64,000 bases of DNA from Aestuariivita sp. Lineage in GTDB: Bacteria; Pseudomonadota; Alphaproteobacteria; Rhodobacterales; Rhodobacteraceae. Each line of letters opens with the position of its first letter. Within the stretch, counting starts at the first letter, position 1. Shown here in pieces: positions 9,309 to 18,115 of the stretch. Location: positions 44,206-108,205 of the forward strand of contig JAPORY010000078.1 of the NCBI GenBank assembly GCA_026709985.1. Direction: 5' to 3'. A program made the position numbers and the translations under genes. The notes under the pieces are model-generated. The model was given only the letters and a program-made list of their open reading frames with translations, was not told the DNA's origin and did no database searches.

Positions 9309-12300
9309 ATGTCAGAAGTAGAACATCTCGAACTCACGGCGGAGACCAAGAATCTTGAGGTTCTTGTTGAATGGATAGAGGAATTTTGCGCAGAACATTG
9401 GGAAGCTGCTGCTCACGAATATAGAATTCAACTCGTTGTTGAGGAGCTTTTTCTCAACCTTATCCACCACGTTGAGGATGAGGAAGGCTTAGACGACACC
9501 GTTACTTTTCAATTGAAAAGAACTCCGCAGGGGGCGGAGTTGACAATAGTGTCGTCAGGACCAGAATTTGATCCGTTTGACGACGCGCCAGAACCCGACC
9601 TTGATTCCCCAGTGGATGAAAGAACGGTCGGCGGTCTCGGGATAGTGATTGTTCGAGAACTTACCGATGATCAGAGCTACAAGCGAGTTAGCGGCAAGAA
9701 TCAGCTGATCTTGTCATTCGGAAAGGAAACATCGGAACAGTCTGGTTCTGAGAATAATCATGAACATAGTTCTTCGGTTGGCGACAGCGAAGACCAAACG
9801 AACCTTTCTGCAGCGGCTGCGCCTTCAGAGAGTTGTCGTCCGAGAAGTATCACGTTCCAAATTCTTGCGGTCTTACTAGTTTTGGTGACGGCAAGCGTCG
9901 CATCAACGGCTGTCTTGAATTATATTAAGTTCGAGAGAATTCTAACCAATGCGACGGCCGCTCGGTATGATCCGGTTCTTCGTGAGGTCGATCGCAGTAT
10001 CGGCGAGAGTCTTCTGCGTGGGTTAACGCTATCCTCAACTCAAACGACACAAACTTTTCTTGAGCGATCAACGCAGCAGTTCGGACAAAACTTCTCGCTC
10101 ACTGTTCACGATTTAGACGGCGCTACCTTGTTTCATTCTGGTGAGGCGGTTCTAGCACCCGACCCCGTGCCAGCGATTGGCGAGATTATGAGTGGTTCTT
10201 CGCAACCGGATCAATATGTGCGCCACGCGGCAATTACCCAGAATGGAGTTATTGTAGGCACAATTACGCTTTCTCATCCGACAACGGAAGCCTCTTGGGA
10301 TATTGAAGAGGTCAGTGATGAACTCGAAACGGCGGCGATTATTTCACTGGTTCCATTTTTGCCCCTTTTGCTTGTGTTAACCATATTGATGATTGGTCGA
10401 ATCGAGGGTCGATTGCACGCAGGAATGTTGGCCGTTGAACGCGCGTCCGAGAAGTTGACGGCGCAAAATCCTGTTGAGGGGATTTGGCGCGTTCAACGCT
10501 TCCTAGGAATTGTTCGAAAGGGGCAAGATTGGACGCGTGAAATGACCGGGTCTCGGCCTATTCTCTTAATTTTGTTACTGGGTTTGCTCGCCTTCCCGTT
10601 CTTAATTTTTGGTTTTTTATCGGTTCGGGTTCTTGAGCCAAAATACTTGAACGAGTTTGAAACTCAGACCATTACCGCCGTGACCGGGGTGCAGAGGCGA
10701 GTTGATTATGCGGTCTCAGCTTTTGGTGGTTTATCAACCTTGCGGGACGTTGAGAGAGTTTTAGATCGTGCGCGATCGTCGGCGCCTGGTATGAGTTTTT
10801 TTGCGCTAACCGATCCAGATGGTGACATACTGCATCTTTCTGCAGATTTTCCGCTTGAGGTTCGTAGTCAAATTTCAATGTTGTCGGCTGCGTCTACGGC
10901 TGCACCGGTAACACCCTTCGAACAGACATTCTTTGATCTAACGGGAATTGCTTTGAATTCGCCAGTTGCAATGGCGGAAGATGGCGATAGTGACTTGTTA
11001 ATTACTAATCTTCCTATCACTGGAGAAAACGGTGATACAATTGGTCTCTTGTATGCAGGTGTCGACATTGAAACGTTAAATGCGGTCAAGCGAGATATAT
11101 GGATTGACACCGGGGTTGTGATATTCGCGGTAATATTGATCGCAACTGAGCTCTTGATCCTTGTTTTCTCGGTGCTTCTCATTCGGCCTGCTTGGGCGAT
11201 TGACTTTCTCATGGCGCGCTTGCGGCACCGAGATTTGCGCTTTACCCTGCCGGCTTTTGGCGGTGGCAGCGCCAAGCGGGTGATTCAAAGGATTAATGAG
11301 GCGATCAGTCAGGCGGCCGCATCTGCCCGATCAACGCTTTGTTTAATTTTGCCGAGTTCAAAAGGGCCTGATACCGTTCACATACCCGCCCTTAGTCATG
11401 TGCGCTTGCCGTTATTTCTATTTTTTCTCGCAGAAGCTCTACTGCGACCAATATTGCCGCAATTTCTGGGTACGTTTGCACCAACGGAGAGCGATTCCAA
11501 CTTCTGGACTGGAATCATCATGGCTGGTTTCATGGCGACCTCTCTTTTTTCTGTGTTGGTCGGTTCCTTTCTTTCTGAGCGAACCGGTGGGCCGCGCCTC
11601 GTATTCTTCGTTGGCGCTGTTTGCTCTGGCTTCGGCATGTTTGGGCATCTCATCGCAAATGACTTTTATAGCATATTGGGTTCGCGCATGCTGGCAGGGC
11701 TCGGTTACGGACTGGTTTATGCAGCAGCTCAAGTCCACGTGGCAAAACACACTGATCCGATTCGACGCACAACGGGCTTTTCTTCGTTTTTGGCGGTAAT
11801 CGTTGCGGCGGAGGTTTGTGGTCCTGCGATCGGCGGGATAGTCGCAGACCGTTTCGGCCTCTTCCCGGCATTTTCTACAGCATTTGCTCTGATCGTTTCG
11901 TCTGGGGCCTTATGCTTGTTATTACTGCCAAGAATCTCGCCGAGTATAACTAATCCGAATATGAGGCCAGAGTTGAGCCGAACGGAGGCCGCTTCTAATC
12001 AAGCGTTACAGATGACCGGTTGGCGTTCACAATTAGAGATGGCCCGGGAAATCCTGTCAAACAAACGTTTCTCTGTTGCGATTATATGTTTTGCTATTCC
12101 AGCAAAGGCTCTTCTGACCGGTGGGTTGTTTTTGTTAGTACCGCTGATCGTCTTTGCGAGTGGCGGTGGTGCGGCCGAGAGTGCGCGAGTTCTCATGGGG
12201 TATGGTCTCGCGATATTACTGTTGTTGATCTTTGTTGCTCCACTTGCGGATCGCTGGCGAGGATTTAGTCTCTGGGTAGCGGCTGGTAGTATGGTTGCAG

Positions 12301-12686
12301 CGGTTGGTTTCATTGTTCCTAACGGCTGGATATTGTTGGGTGACGGTGGATTACTATTCTTGTTTATTGCCACGGTCTTATTTGGTATTGGTCAGACACT
12401 ATCGATCCCCACGCAAATCAGTTTTTTGCTCGAGTCGACTGATCGACAGACTATGCGCTTTGGCTCAGGTCCCGTTTTAGGTCTTTTTCGCTTTCTGGAG
12501 CGATTGGGTTCGTTTGCAGGGCCATTGATTGCGGGGGTGCTGTTGTTGCACTATTCCCCAGACATTGCTTTGAAATGGATGGCCTTGGGCGCTGTTTTGC
12601 TCTCGGCTTTGGGACTGAGTTGGTTCCTAGCATTTGGTCAACAAGACGAGGAGAGCCAGATTAATGCTTTACTTATCGAGACGTGA
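9309..12686 (+). CDS. RsbW-like domain fused to double sensor and MFS transporter
   Basis: 1125 residues from the ATG at 9309 (AGAGGGAAG upstream). Residues 1-138 form an RsbW-like HATPase domain with N-box Asn about 50 and TVGGLG at 106-111. Its G1 box reads SSGPEFDP, so the Asp expected to contact adenine is Ser. A low-complexity linker (140-178) leads to TM1 (about 181-202), an extracytoplasmic sensor-like region to about 350 and a second helix. After a cytosolic link comes RPILLILLLGLLAFP, a second extracytoplasmic sensor, a helix, and from about residue 690 a 12-helix MFS transporter containing SERTGGPR and GGIVADRFG. It overlaps the binding-protein gene by 23 bases. No comparable fusion is known to me; substrate and output are unknown. 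The reading frame is continuous, so this is not an assembly of two genes. Confidence 0.88.
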   Translation: MSEVEHLELTAETKNLEVLVEWIEEFCAEHWEAAAHEYRIQLVVEELFLNLIHHVEDEEGLDDTVTFQLKRTPQGAELTIVSSGPEFDPFDDAPEPDLDSPVDERTVGGLGIVIVRELTDDQSYKRVSGKNQLILSFGKETSEQSGSENNHEHSSSVGDSEDQTNLSAAAAPSESCRPRSITFQILAVLLVLVTASVASTAVLNYIKFERILTNATAARYDPVLREVDRSIGESLLRGLTLSSTQTTQTFLERSTQQFGQNFSLTVHDLDGATLFHSGEAVLAPDPVPAIGEIMSGSSQPDQYVRHAAITQNGVIVGTITLSHPTTEASWDIEEVSDELETAAIISLVPFLPLLLVLTILMIGRIEGRLHAGMLAVERASEKLTAQNPVEGIWRVQRFLGIVRKGQDWTREMTGSRPILLILLLGLLAFPFLIFGFLSVRVLEPKYLNEFETQTITAVTGVQRRVDYAVSAFGGLSTLRDVERVLDRARSSAPGMSFFALTDPDGDILHLSADFPLEVRSQISMLSAASTAAPVTPFEQTFFDLTGIALNSPVAMAEDGDSDLLITNLPITGENGDTIGLLYAGVDIETLNAVKRDIWIDTGVVIFAVILIATELLILVFSVLLIRPAWAIDFLMARLRHRDLRFTLPAFGGGSAKRVIQRINEAISQAAASARSTLCLILPSSKGPDTVHIPALSHVRLPLFLFFLAEALLRPILPQFLGTFAPTESDSNFWTGIIMAGFMATSLFSVLVGSFLSERTGGPRLVFFVGAVCSGFGMFGHLIANDFYSILGSRMLAGLGYGLVYAAAQVHVAKHTDPIRRTTGFSSFLAVIVAAEVCGPAIGGIVADRFGLFPAFSTAFALIVSSGALCLLLLPRISPSITNPNMRPELSRTEAASNQALQMTGWRSQLEMAREILSNKRFSVAIICFAIPAKALLTGGLFLLVPLIVFASGGGAAESARVLMGYGLAILLLLIFVAPLADRWRGFSLWVAAGSMVAAVGFIVPNGWILLGDGGLLFLFIATVLFGIGQTLSIPTQISFLLESTDRQTMRFGSGPVLGLFRFLERLGSFAGPLIAGVLLLHYSPDIALKWMALGAVLLSALGLSWFLAFGQQDEESQINALLIET

Positions 12687-13686
12687 ACTGTGTGGGGGAT
12701 TGGTTGCAGCCACAGTCCTCAATCCAATCGGGGTATCTGCCACGACATCAAAGACGATATTCATGGTCTTGTGGCGTGGCGAGACAGAGGTTGAGAAAGG
12801 TTTTCGCGGTCACTTTGAACAGCTGGATCAGCCCGTCGACATCATTGTCCGTTCGGTTGAGCGTGACGCTGACAAGGTGAAAGAAATTGTGGAAGAGATC
12901 AAGAGTGTGGGGCCGGACCTCGTATATTCGTGGGGAACTTCGGTCACTTTGGCAATTGCAGGTCGAGATCCAGACTTAAGTGAGGGACCCGATGATTATC
13001 CGCCACAGATCACTGACATTCCCGTTCTCTTTACGATGGTTTCGCAGCCAATCAAGTCGAGAATAATAAAGGAGTTCGGGCCAACAGGACGCAATGTGAC
13101 GGGAGTCAGTCATTTGGTCCCTCTAGAAACCCAGTTTGAAGCGATGCAGGCTTATATGCCCGTAGATCGGATCTCAATCATATTCACCCCGACAGAGACA
13201 AACTCAATGATCGCGGCAGATCGGCTTGTCGAGATTGGTCAACGGATGAATGTGCGCGTTGACCAGTTTCCGGTACCCAATACGACTGACGGTAGCCCCG
13301 ACCCTGAAGCATTGCCGAGTTTGATTTCAGAGGCATCGGCCTCTGGAGCGCAGTTTCTGTATCTGGGGCCTGATAGCTTTCTTGGTCAGTATGCGCAGCG
13401 AGTTACTGACTTGGCTAACGCTCTGCAATTACCGTCTTTTGCCTCGGTTGAACGGATGTTGTCAGCCTCGGACGCACTCTATGGATTGGTCGCTCGTTAT
13501 CAGAAAGTTGGACAATTTACCGCAACAAAAGCGGAACGCATATTGTTTGGCAATGAGGATCCGGCCAATATACCGGTAGAGCTCTTGCCCGAATTTTCTT
13601 ATTTGATAAGGTCTGACGTCGCGCGTAAGTTGAACATTTATCCAAGTTTAGCACTCATGGACTATGCTGAGACCATTGAACCGTGA
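12664..13686 (+). CDS. Periplasmic ABC_sub_bind-type ligand-binding protein
   Basis: 340 residues. The N-terminus LSRRELCGGLVAAT looks like a twin-arginine signal, followed by cleavage near VSATTS. The body has the two-lobed binding-protein pattern of the PF04392 family, with PDLVYSWGTS, IPVLFTMVSQP, NVTGVSHLVP and FLYLGPDS. Members usually serve ABC importers, but no permease or ATPase gene is nearby. ATG at 12664 follows GAGGAG by about 11 bases and overlaps the end of the fusion gene by 23 bases, so translation is probably coupled. I infer that it presents a ligand to the extracytoplasmic domains of the fusion protein or of the phosphatase downstream. Confidence 0.82.
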   Translation: MLYLSRRELCGGLVAATVLNPIGVSATTSKTIFMVLWRGETEVEKGFRGHFEQLDQPVDIIVRSVERDADKVKEIVEEIKSVGPDLVYSWGTSVTLAIAGRDPDLSEGPDDYPPQITDIPVLFTMVSQPIKSRIIKEFGPTGRNVTGVSHLVPLETQFEAMQAYMPVDRISIIFTPTETNSMIAADRLVEIGQRMNVRVDQFPVPNTTDGSPDPEALPSLISEASASGAQFLYLGPDSFLGQYAQRVTDLANALQLPSFASVERMLSASDALYGLVARYQKVGQFTATKAERILFGNEDPANIPVELLPEFSYLIRSDVARKLNIYPSLALMDYAETIEP

Positions 13687-13833
13687 GAAGAGTTCGAGAG
13701 CAACACTTCGACTGCGTCCTTGGCAGTAACGTTGGCCCCACTAGAACCTTTGGTCTTCGCCCGCTAGACATTAAACTGGTCGTTTTGGGTCAAGCGAGAT
13801 TGTGTTCATCATGTCAATATTCTGCTTTCGGTA

Positions 13834-14565
13834 TTGCAAGTGAACGAAGCTGAGTTTCAAAGTTTGCGACGGTGGCTTCATGGTGATCGAGAAGACAGAG
13901 TCTTTTGCCGGCAAGGCATCGAAGTGCGTATGGGTAGAATTACAGATATTCCGGCGTTGGTCGAAATAAATACTCGTGCGATTAAAGCACTGGGCAGTGA
14001 GGGGTTATTTATGCCGATGTCAGAAACCTTTTTCAGGGACGTTATTCCGGCACGGTTATCATTTGTATTGGAGCGTGAGAGGCGAATTGTAGGGTATAGT
14101 ATTGCTGTACCGGTTGGGGCGTCGCATCCAGTTTTTTGGGATACCGATCGAAGTAAGATTGGGTTATTGTTTGGTACAGCATTGGATCGAGGTATGTGGC
14201 ACAAAGGCTGGCAGAGATGGCTTGTCAATTTACGCCGGCGGGCATTTGAGGCTTTGGGTTTTGATGAGGTTCAATGCACCGTATCGCCCTTTAATGTACC
14301 GTCGTTGTTTAATTTAATCGAAGCCGAGTTTGAGATTATCGGGCTCAAGTCCCTGCTTGACGGTCATCCGCGATTTATTGTTCGGCATCTTTTCGGGGGT
14401 CAACACCGCGGCCCTCCAGCTGATCTTCAGCAACAACGACAAGAATTATCTTCGGATCTGGCACCTCATGCCGCGTTCTTGCAGCAAGGATATCGCGGGG
14501 TCAAAATTCACCGAAGCGAGCCGGTGATGATTTCCTATTCTAAGCCCAAGGATGATCCAAAATGA
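13834..14565 (+). CDS. GNAT-fold N-acetyltransferase-like protein
   Basis: 243 residues. The central part follows GNAT order: RITDIPALVEINTRA as first strand and helix, a motif-A-like LDRGMWHKGWQRWL, and TVSPFNVPSLFNL before a GF-like EFEIIG. The usual Q/R-x-x-G-x-G/A loop is only loosely kept, so acetyl-CoA binding should be treated as probable rather than certain. The last 70 residues are polar. The start is uncertain: TTG at 13834 or GTG at 13840, both with weak ribosome sites. Its stop overlaps the ATG of the phosphatase gene by 4 bases (ATGA), which ties it to the Rsb locus. Confidence 0.68.
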   Translation: MQVNEAEFQSLRRWLHGDREDRVFCRQGIEVRMGRITDIPALVEINTRAIKALGSEGLFMPMSETFFRDVIPARLSFVLERERRIVGYSIAVPVGASHPVFWDTDRSKIGLLFGTALDRGMWHKGWQRWLVNLRRRAFEALGFDEVQCTVSPFNVPSLFNLIEAEFEIIGLKSLLDGHPRFIVRHLFGGQHRGPPADLQQQRQELSSDLAPHAAFLQQGYRGVKIHRSEPVMISYSKPKDDPK

Positions 14566-16433
14566 TTTTTTCTCGGCGTCAGCAGAGGAGCCTTCATCAA
14601 GACATTAGTATTGCCGCCGGACTTGCAATTCTGGCGGTGTCACTTGTTCTAATTGTTTCAAGTGAGATCCGTAATACAGCCCGCGTCCAGCAAGATCGGG
14701 TTGCTATGATGTCGCTGCACGAAGGTTTGCTGCAAACGATGCTTGATCTTCAGCGAACCGAGCTAGAAGACTTGGCGCGGCAAATTGAAGCAGATCGGCA
14801 GGTGATTGCCGCCTTTCGTGGCGAAGGAGATAAGACAGAACTTGAACGAGTACTCGATAGTTCACGGGATGGTCTGCCACTGGCGGTGGTTTTGGTTGAT
14901 GAGCAACGGCAGATTATGGCGGCGTCAAGTGATGTTTCAGCCCTTGTTGATGAGTCTTTTTTTCAGCGGCCGCTGAACGCACTCGCAAGAACAGATCTTC
15001 TGATCGGCCCCGGTGGGGCACCAGCACTCATGCATCACGCACCGGTTCGACACGGGACGCAGGTTGCTGGCATGATTCATATTCTATTACCAATCGCAAA
15101 TGTCGTTGACGACTATTTTCCAGGGCTTGCCGGATTGATGTTTCGATCTTTTGGTGGAGCGCTGACACCTCTAGAAGGTGCTTCTATCAGTAGTTCGCAT
15201 TCCAACACGCGGGATACGATCACGATTGTTCCGATTGCATCGGATAAACGCTTGGAAGCGGCATTTGTTCCCATACGACTTGGAAAAATGCCATATATTG
15301 GCGATTTGATTTTCTTGCGTGATGTTACCCAAGCCATTCAGCAAGAGGAGCTTTTGTCGAGTTTAACCTTCGTCGCTGTGATCGTTCTCATTCTTATTTC
15401 TCTTGGATTGTTATCGCGGTCGCTTCGTCTGGGATTTCGACCTTTAGAAGCCGTGGTTCAACTTCTTGAGGCGATGTCTGAAGGAAACCGAAATCTGCGC
15501 TTTCGGCGCGCCGCGCTAGTAAATGCGAATGCAAATTCAGGCCGCGACAAAGCGTTTGGTGTTGAGGTTCCGCATCGTGAAATTGGCTCTCTTTTGAGAG
15601 CCGTCGAGAGCTTCAGGAGCGGCCTTGATGCTCAGCGGTCATTGCTTGTCGTGCGCGAGCAGTTGGAAAACGCCAAACGAATTCAACAGTCACTCTTACC
15701 CCAAAGTTTTGACCAACATATGGGGCTAGATATTTTCGGGCGTATGCGGCCAGCCCTTGAGGTCGCTGGTGACTTTTTTGATATTTTTCGGTTGAATGAT
15801 GACAAGCTGGCAGTTGTTATTGCCGATGTATCTGGCAAAGGTTTGGCGCCGGCTTTATTCGCTTCTCAGGCTAGCGCACTTTTTCGGGCGCAATTTGCTC
15901 AGTACCATGATCCGGCCGAAGCGATTCGGGTAGCCAACAAGGCATTATGTGAGCGAAATCCAGAGGACATGTTTTTGACATGTATTCTCGCGGTGATCAC
16001 ACCCGATACGCAAGAGGTCTCTTTTGTTAATGCCGGGCACTGTCCGCCTATTGTCATTCGTGCCGATGGGACCATCCATCAGGTGGAGACGGAGCCAGAG
16101 CCAATCGTAGGAATTATTCCTGATCTTGAGTGGTCGGAGCACAAGTTCATTCTGAAGGAGGGTGAAAGCTGTTTGCTATACAGTGATGGTTTCGACGAGG
16201 CGCAAAAGGAAGATGGGGAAATGCTCGGAACCGATCGTGTGCTTGAAATGTTCCGTGAGGCGAGTGTCAAGAATTCGGTTGTGAGTGAGAAAGTTGCGTT
16301 ATCTCTGTTTAACGAAATTGATGAATTTTCGGCGGGAGCCCCACAAGCTGATGACATTACGATCATCACAATACGCACCCTAAAAAAGGGTCGAACCAAG
16401 CGGGGTAGGGCGCAAGCAACGGCCAAGAATTAG
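14562..16433 (+). CDS. RsbU/SpoIIE-type PP2C phosphatase with sensor and HAMP region
   Basis: 623 residues. TM1 (about 18-40) is followed by an extracytoplasmic sensor to about 260, TM2 (about 268-288), a HAMP-like and coiled linker, and a PP2C_SIG domain from about 385. The metal-binding motifs are intact: VAGDFFD, DVSGKGLAPA, NAGHCPP, SDGFDEAQ and QADDITI. It should remove phosphate from the STAS protein when its sensor is engaged, opposing the RsbW kinase. It is translationally coupled to the GNAT gene. Length and architecture are normal for membrane-bound RsbU relatives. Confidence 0.92.
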   Translation: MIFSRRQQRSLHQDISIAAGLAILAVSLVLIVSSEIRNTARVQQDRVAMMSLHEGLLQTMLDLQRTELEDLARQIEADRQVIAAFRGEGDKTELERVLDSSRDGLPLAVVLVDEQRQIMAASSDVSALVDESFFQRPLNALARTDLLIGPGGAPALMHHAPVRHGTQVAGMIHILLPIANVVDDYFPGLAGLMFRSFGGALTPLEGASISSSHSNTRDTITIVPIASDKRLEAAFVPIRLGKMPYIGDLIFLRDVTQAIQQEELLSSLTFVAVIVLILISLGLLSRSLRLGFRPLEAVVQLLEAMSEGNRNLRFRRAALVNANANSGRDKAFGVEVPHREIGSLLRAVESFRSGLDAQRSLLVVREQLENAKRIQQSLLPQSFDQHMGLDIFGRMRPALEVAGDFFDIFRLNDDKLAVVIADVSGKGLAPALFASQASALFRAQFAQYHDPAEAIRVANKALCERNPEDMFLTCILAVITPDTQEVSFVNAGHCPPIVIRADGTIHQVETEPEPIVGIIPDLEWSEHKFILKEGESCLLYSDGFDEAQKEDGEMLGTDRVLEMFREASVKNSVVSEKVALSLFNEIDEFSAGAPQADDITIITIRTLKKGRTKRGRAQATAKN

Positions 16434-16700
16434 TGCCGATTAAGTTGAGTTTCACGATTGGGAACTGTAGTCGCGTCCAAGATTTTCCCGTGCCGATCTG
16501 CGGTTGTCATCTCGCGTCCGAGTTCCGACTATTCGAGGAAGGATCCGCTTTCGAGCTTAGGGTTATTACCTAGCGAGTTTGAGCATGTCCCTCACTGCTC
16601 AGGTTGCTTGGAGGGATCGTCAATTCTTGCCGCTAAAGGCGATGAATTTCGAGGTGATCGCCTGCTGTTCCCGAAAAACTGAGCATTTGCGTCCTACCAT

Positions 16701-17360
16701 CTAAATGCGGCGGAAAACCTGAGCTAATTTGGATGACAGTGACTTGAACCGCAAAGCGCCTTCGGTTGCCGTTAAGCAAATGCAATTTGAACTAATGTCT
16801 GCGATTGGTAAGTGCGTGCAGTGTTGATCAACTATTGAGATATCTCCGCGCTGCAAGGTTGACGGATGATCAATTAATGCCCCCTGTAAAACTAAAGTCA
16901 TCTCAAGACCTTCGTGACCATGCTCTGGCACTGCGACCCCGGCGGGAACCTTCAGAAGACGGACGGTGGCAGGGCCGCACGTTTTCACCACAACTTGCTC
17001 TACTCCCAGACCAACTGACTTCCAAGGTACCGCAGCAATATCAGTACCGACATACTCTTGAAGGGGGATCGGTAATAGGCTTTCAGATTCCTTTGGGGCC
17101 GGTTGTTCGCGAATTGGACCGCCGCGAATGAGTGCCAACGTGGAGATTAATAGATTGTCATCCGACTCTAGGCGCACGGGCTCAATTGAATTCAAAAGCG
17201 CACCGCCAACGGCATCAAAGCCCTCTACAGATGCGCGACTCTCATCACACATCGACAAATGGCTGGCGACCACGATACTTAAGGCTTCGGGGAGGGTACC
17301 CGCTGCGTAGGCCATGGCTACTTTGTCGGGTAAGCAGTGAGTTGTTGGCATAACTGTCAT
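16701..17360 (-). CDS. chrR: ChrR-type anti-sigma factor with cupin domain
   Basis: 219 residues. The N-terminal anti-sigma domain resembles Rhodobacter ChrR closely: His8, then VASHLSMCDES with His34 and Cys38. ChrR uses H-H-C-C for zinc, ending in CDEC; here the last ligand is Ser41 (codon AGT). The C-terminal cupin has PEHGHEGLE and a later DQHCTHLP, matching the second metal site. ChrR holds RpoE inactive and releases it on singlet oxygen exposure. Its start overlaps the rpoE stop by 4 bases (ATGA), so the two are co-translated. The changed zinc site may weaken or rebalance inhibition. Confidence 0.9.
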   Translation of the reverse strand: MTVMPTTHCLPDKVAMAYAAGTLPEALSIVVASHLSMCDESRASVEGFDAVGGALLNSIEPVRLESDDNLLISTLALIRGGPIREQPAPKESESLLPIPLQEYVGTDIAAVPWKSVGLGVEQVVVKTCGPATVRLLKVPAGVAVPEHGHEGLEMTLVLQGALIDHPSTLQRGDISIVDQHCTHLPIADISSNCICLTATEGALRFKSLSSKLAQVFRRI

Positions 17361-17902
17361 TTGATTTGGTGACGCAATCGTTCTAAGGCTAATCGTATTC
17401 GTGATTTGATGGTTCCGAGTGGCAATCCGGTGACTTCGGAAATTTCGTTATGGCTCATCTCGCCGAAATAGGCGCGCTCAATCATCTCTAGCTGCGCTTT
17501 AGGAAGCGACTTGAGGGCTTCTCCCAATTTAGCGCAGTCTTGTTGAAATTCAATTAACTCTTCTTGACTCGCCGCCTCTTTGTATCTTCTGTCGAGTTCC
17601 TCTGGCTCAGGGCGACGTTGCTTTCTCTGAATGTCGATCCGACGGTTTCGAGCGATTGTATAAATCCAGGTTGAGACGGATGCCCGCGAGGGATCAAATT
17701 GTTTTGCCTTATGCCATACTGTTGCCATTACATCTTGAACACATTCTTCTGCGAGGGTTGAATCGGTACCACCACGCATCAAGAAAGCCTTGATTCGCGG
17801 ACCAAAGTAATGAAAGAGTTCGGCAAAGGCCGCCTCGTCACCGTACTCGCTAATGCGTTGTACATGCTCGGTCCAATCCACGCCCACGATACTATTCCTC
17901 AT
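17357..17902 (-). CDS. rpoE: ECF sigma factor RpoE (ChrR-controlled, ECF11-like)
   Basis: 181 residues from the ATG at 17902; a longer frame starts at 17956. Region 2 spans FAELFHYFGPRIKAFL to TWIYTIARNRRIDIQ. Region 4 holds the helix-turn-helix around SHNEISEVTGLPLGTIKSRI. The combination of this sigma with chrR downstream and an FAD oxidoreductase/DUF1365 operon diverging upstream matches the singlet-oxygen regulon of Rhodobacter sphaeroides. A matching promoter lies upstream (17995-18023), so autoregulation is likely. Confidence 0.93.
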   Translation of the reverse strand: MRNSIVGVDWTEHVQRISEYGDEAAFAELFHYFGPRIKAFLMRGGTDSTLAEECVQDVMATVWHKAKQFDPSRASVSTWIYTIARNRRIDIQRKQRRPEPEELDRRYKEAASQEELIEFQQDCAKLGEALKSLPKAQLEMIERAYFGEMSHNEISEVTGLPLGTIKSRIRLALERLRHQIK

Positions 17903-17994
17903 GATGACCGTGTCTGCAGTACACTCTTTCGTGGCTAAGATTCTCAAAAGCATCAAGGCCGAAGAGTAGTATAGCAGTCGGGTTCATCTTTTCA

Positions 17995-18023
17995 TCATAC
18001 GTTTTCAACATGGTATTGGATCA
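17995..18023 (-). promoter_or_regulatory. Probable RpoE-dependent promoter of rpoE-chrR
   Basis: On the minus strand TGATCC (18023-18018) is followed after exactly 18 bases by TATGA (17999-17995). This resembles the known RpoE promoter form in Rhodobacter, TGATC(C) with a TA-rich -10 at about 18 bases. It sits about 95 bases before the chosen rpoE start. No equally good copy was found for the divergent operon. Confidence 0.6.
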
Positions 18024-18115
18024 CAAGATTGAGGCAATGAGCTTTTCACTTGAGATTCGAAAATTAGATTACCCTTTCTCCAAGGGTGGAATAGGTGGAG
18101 GAGAGTACAAGTTCA

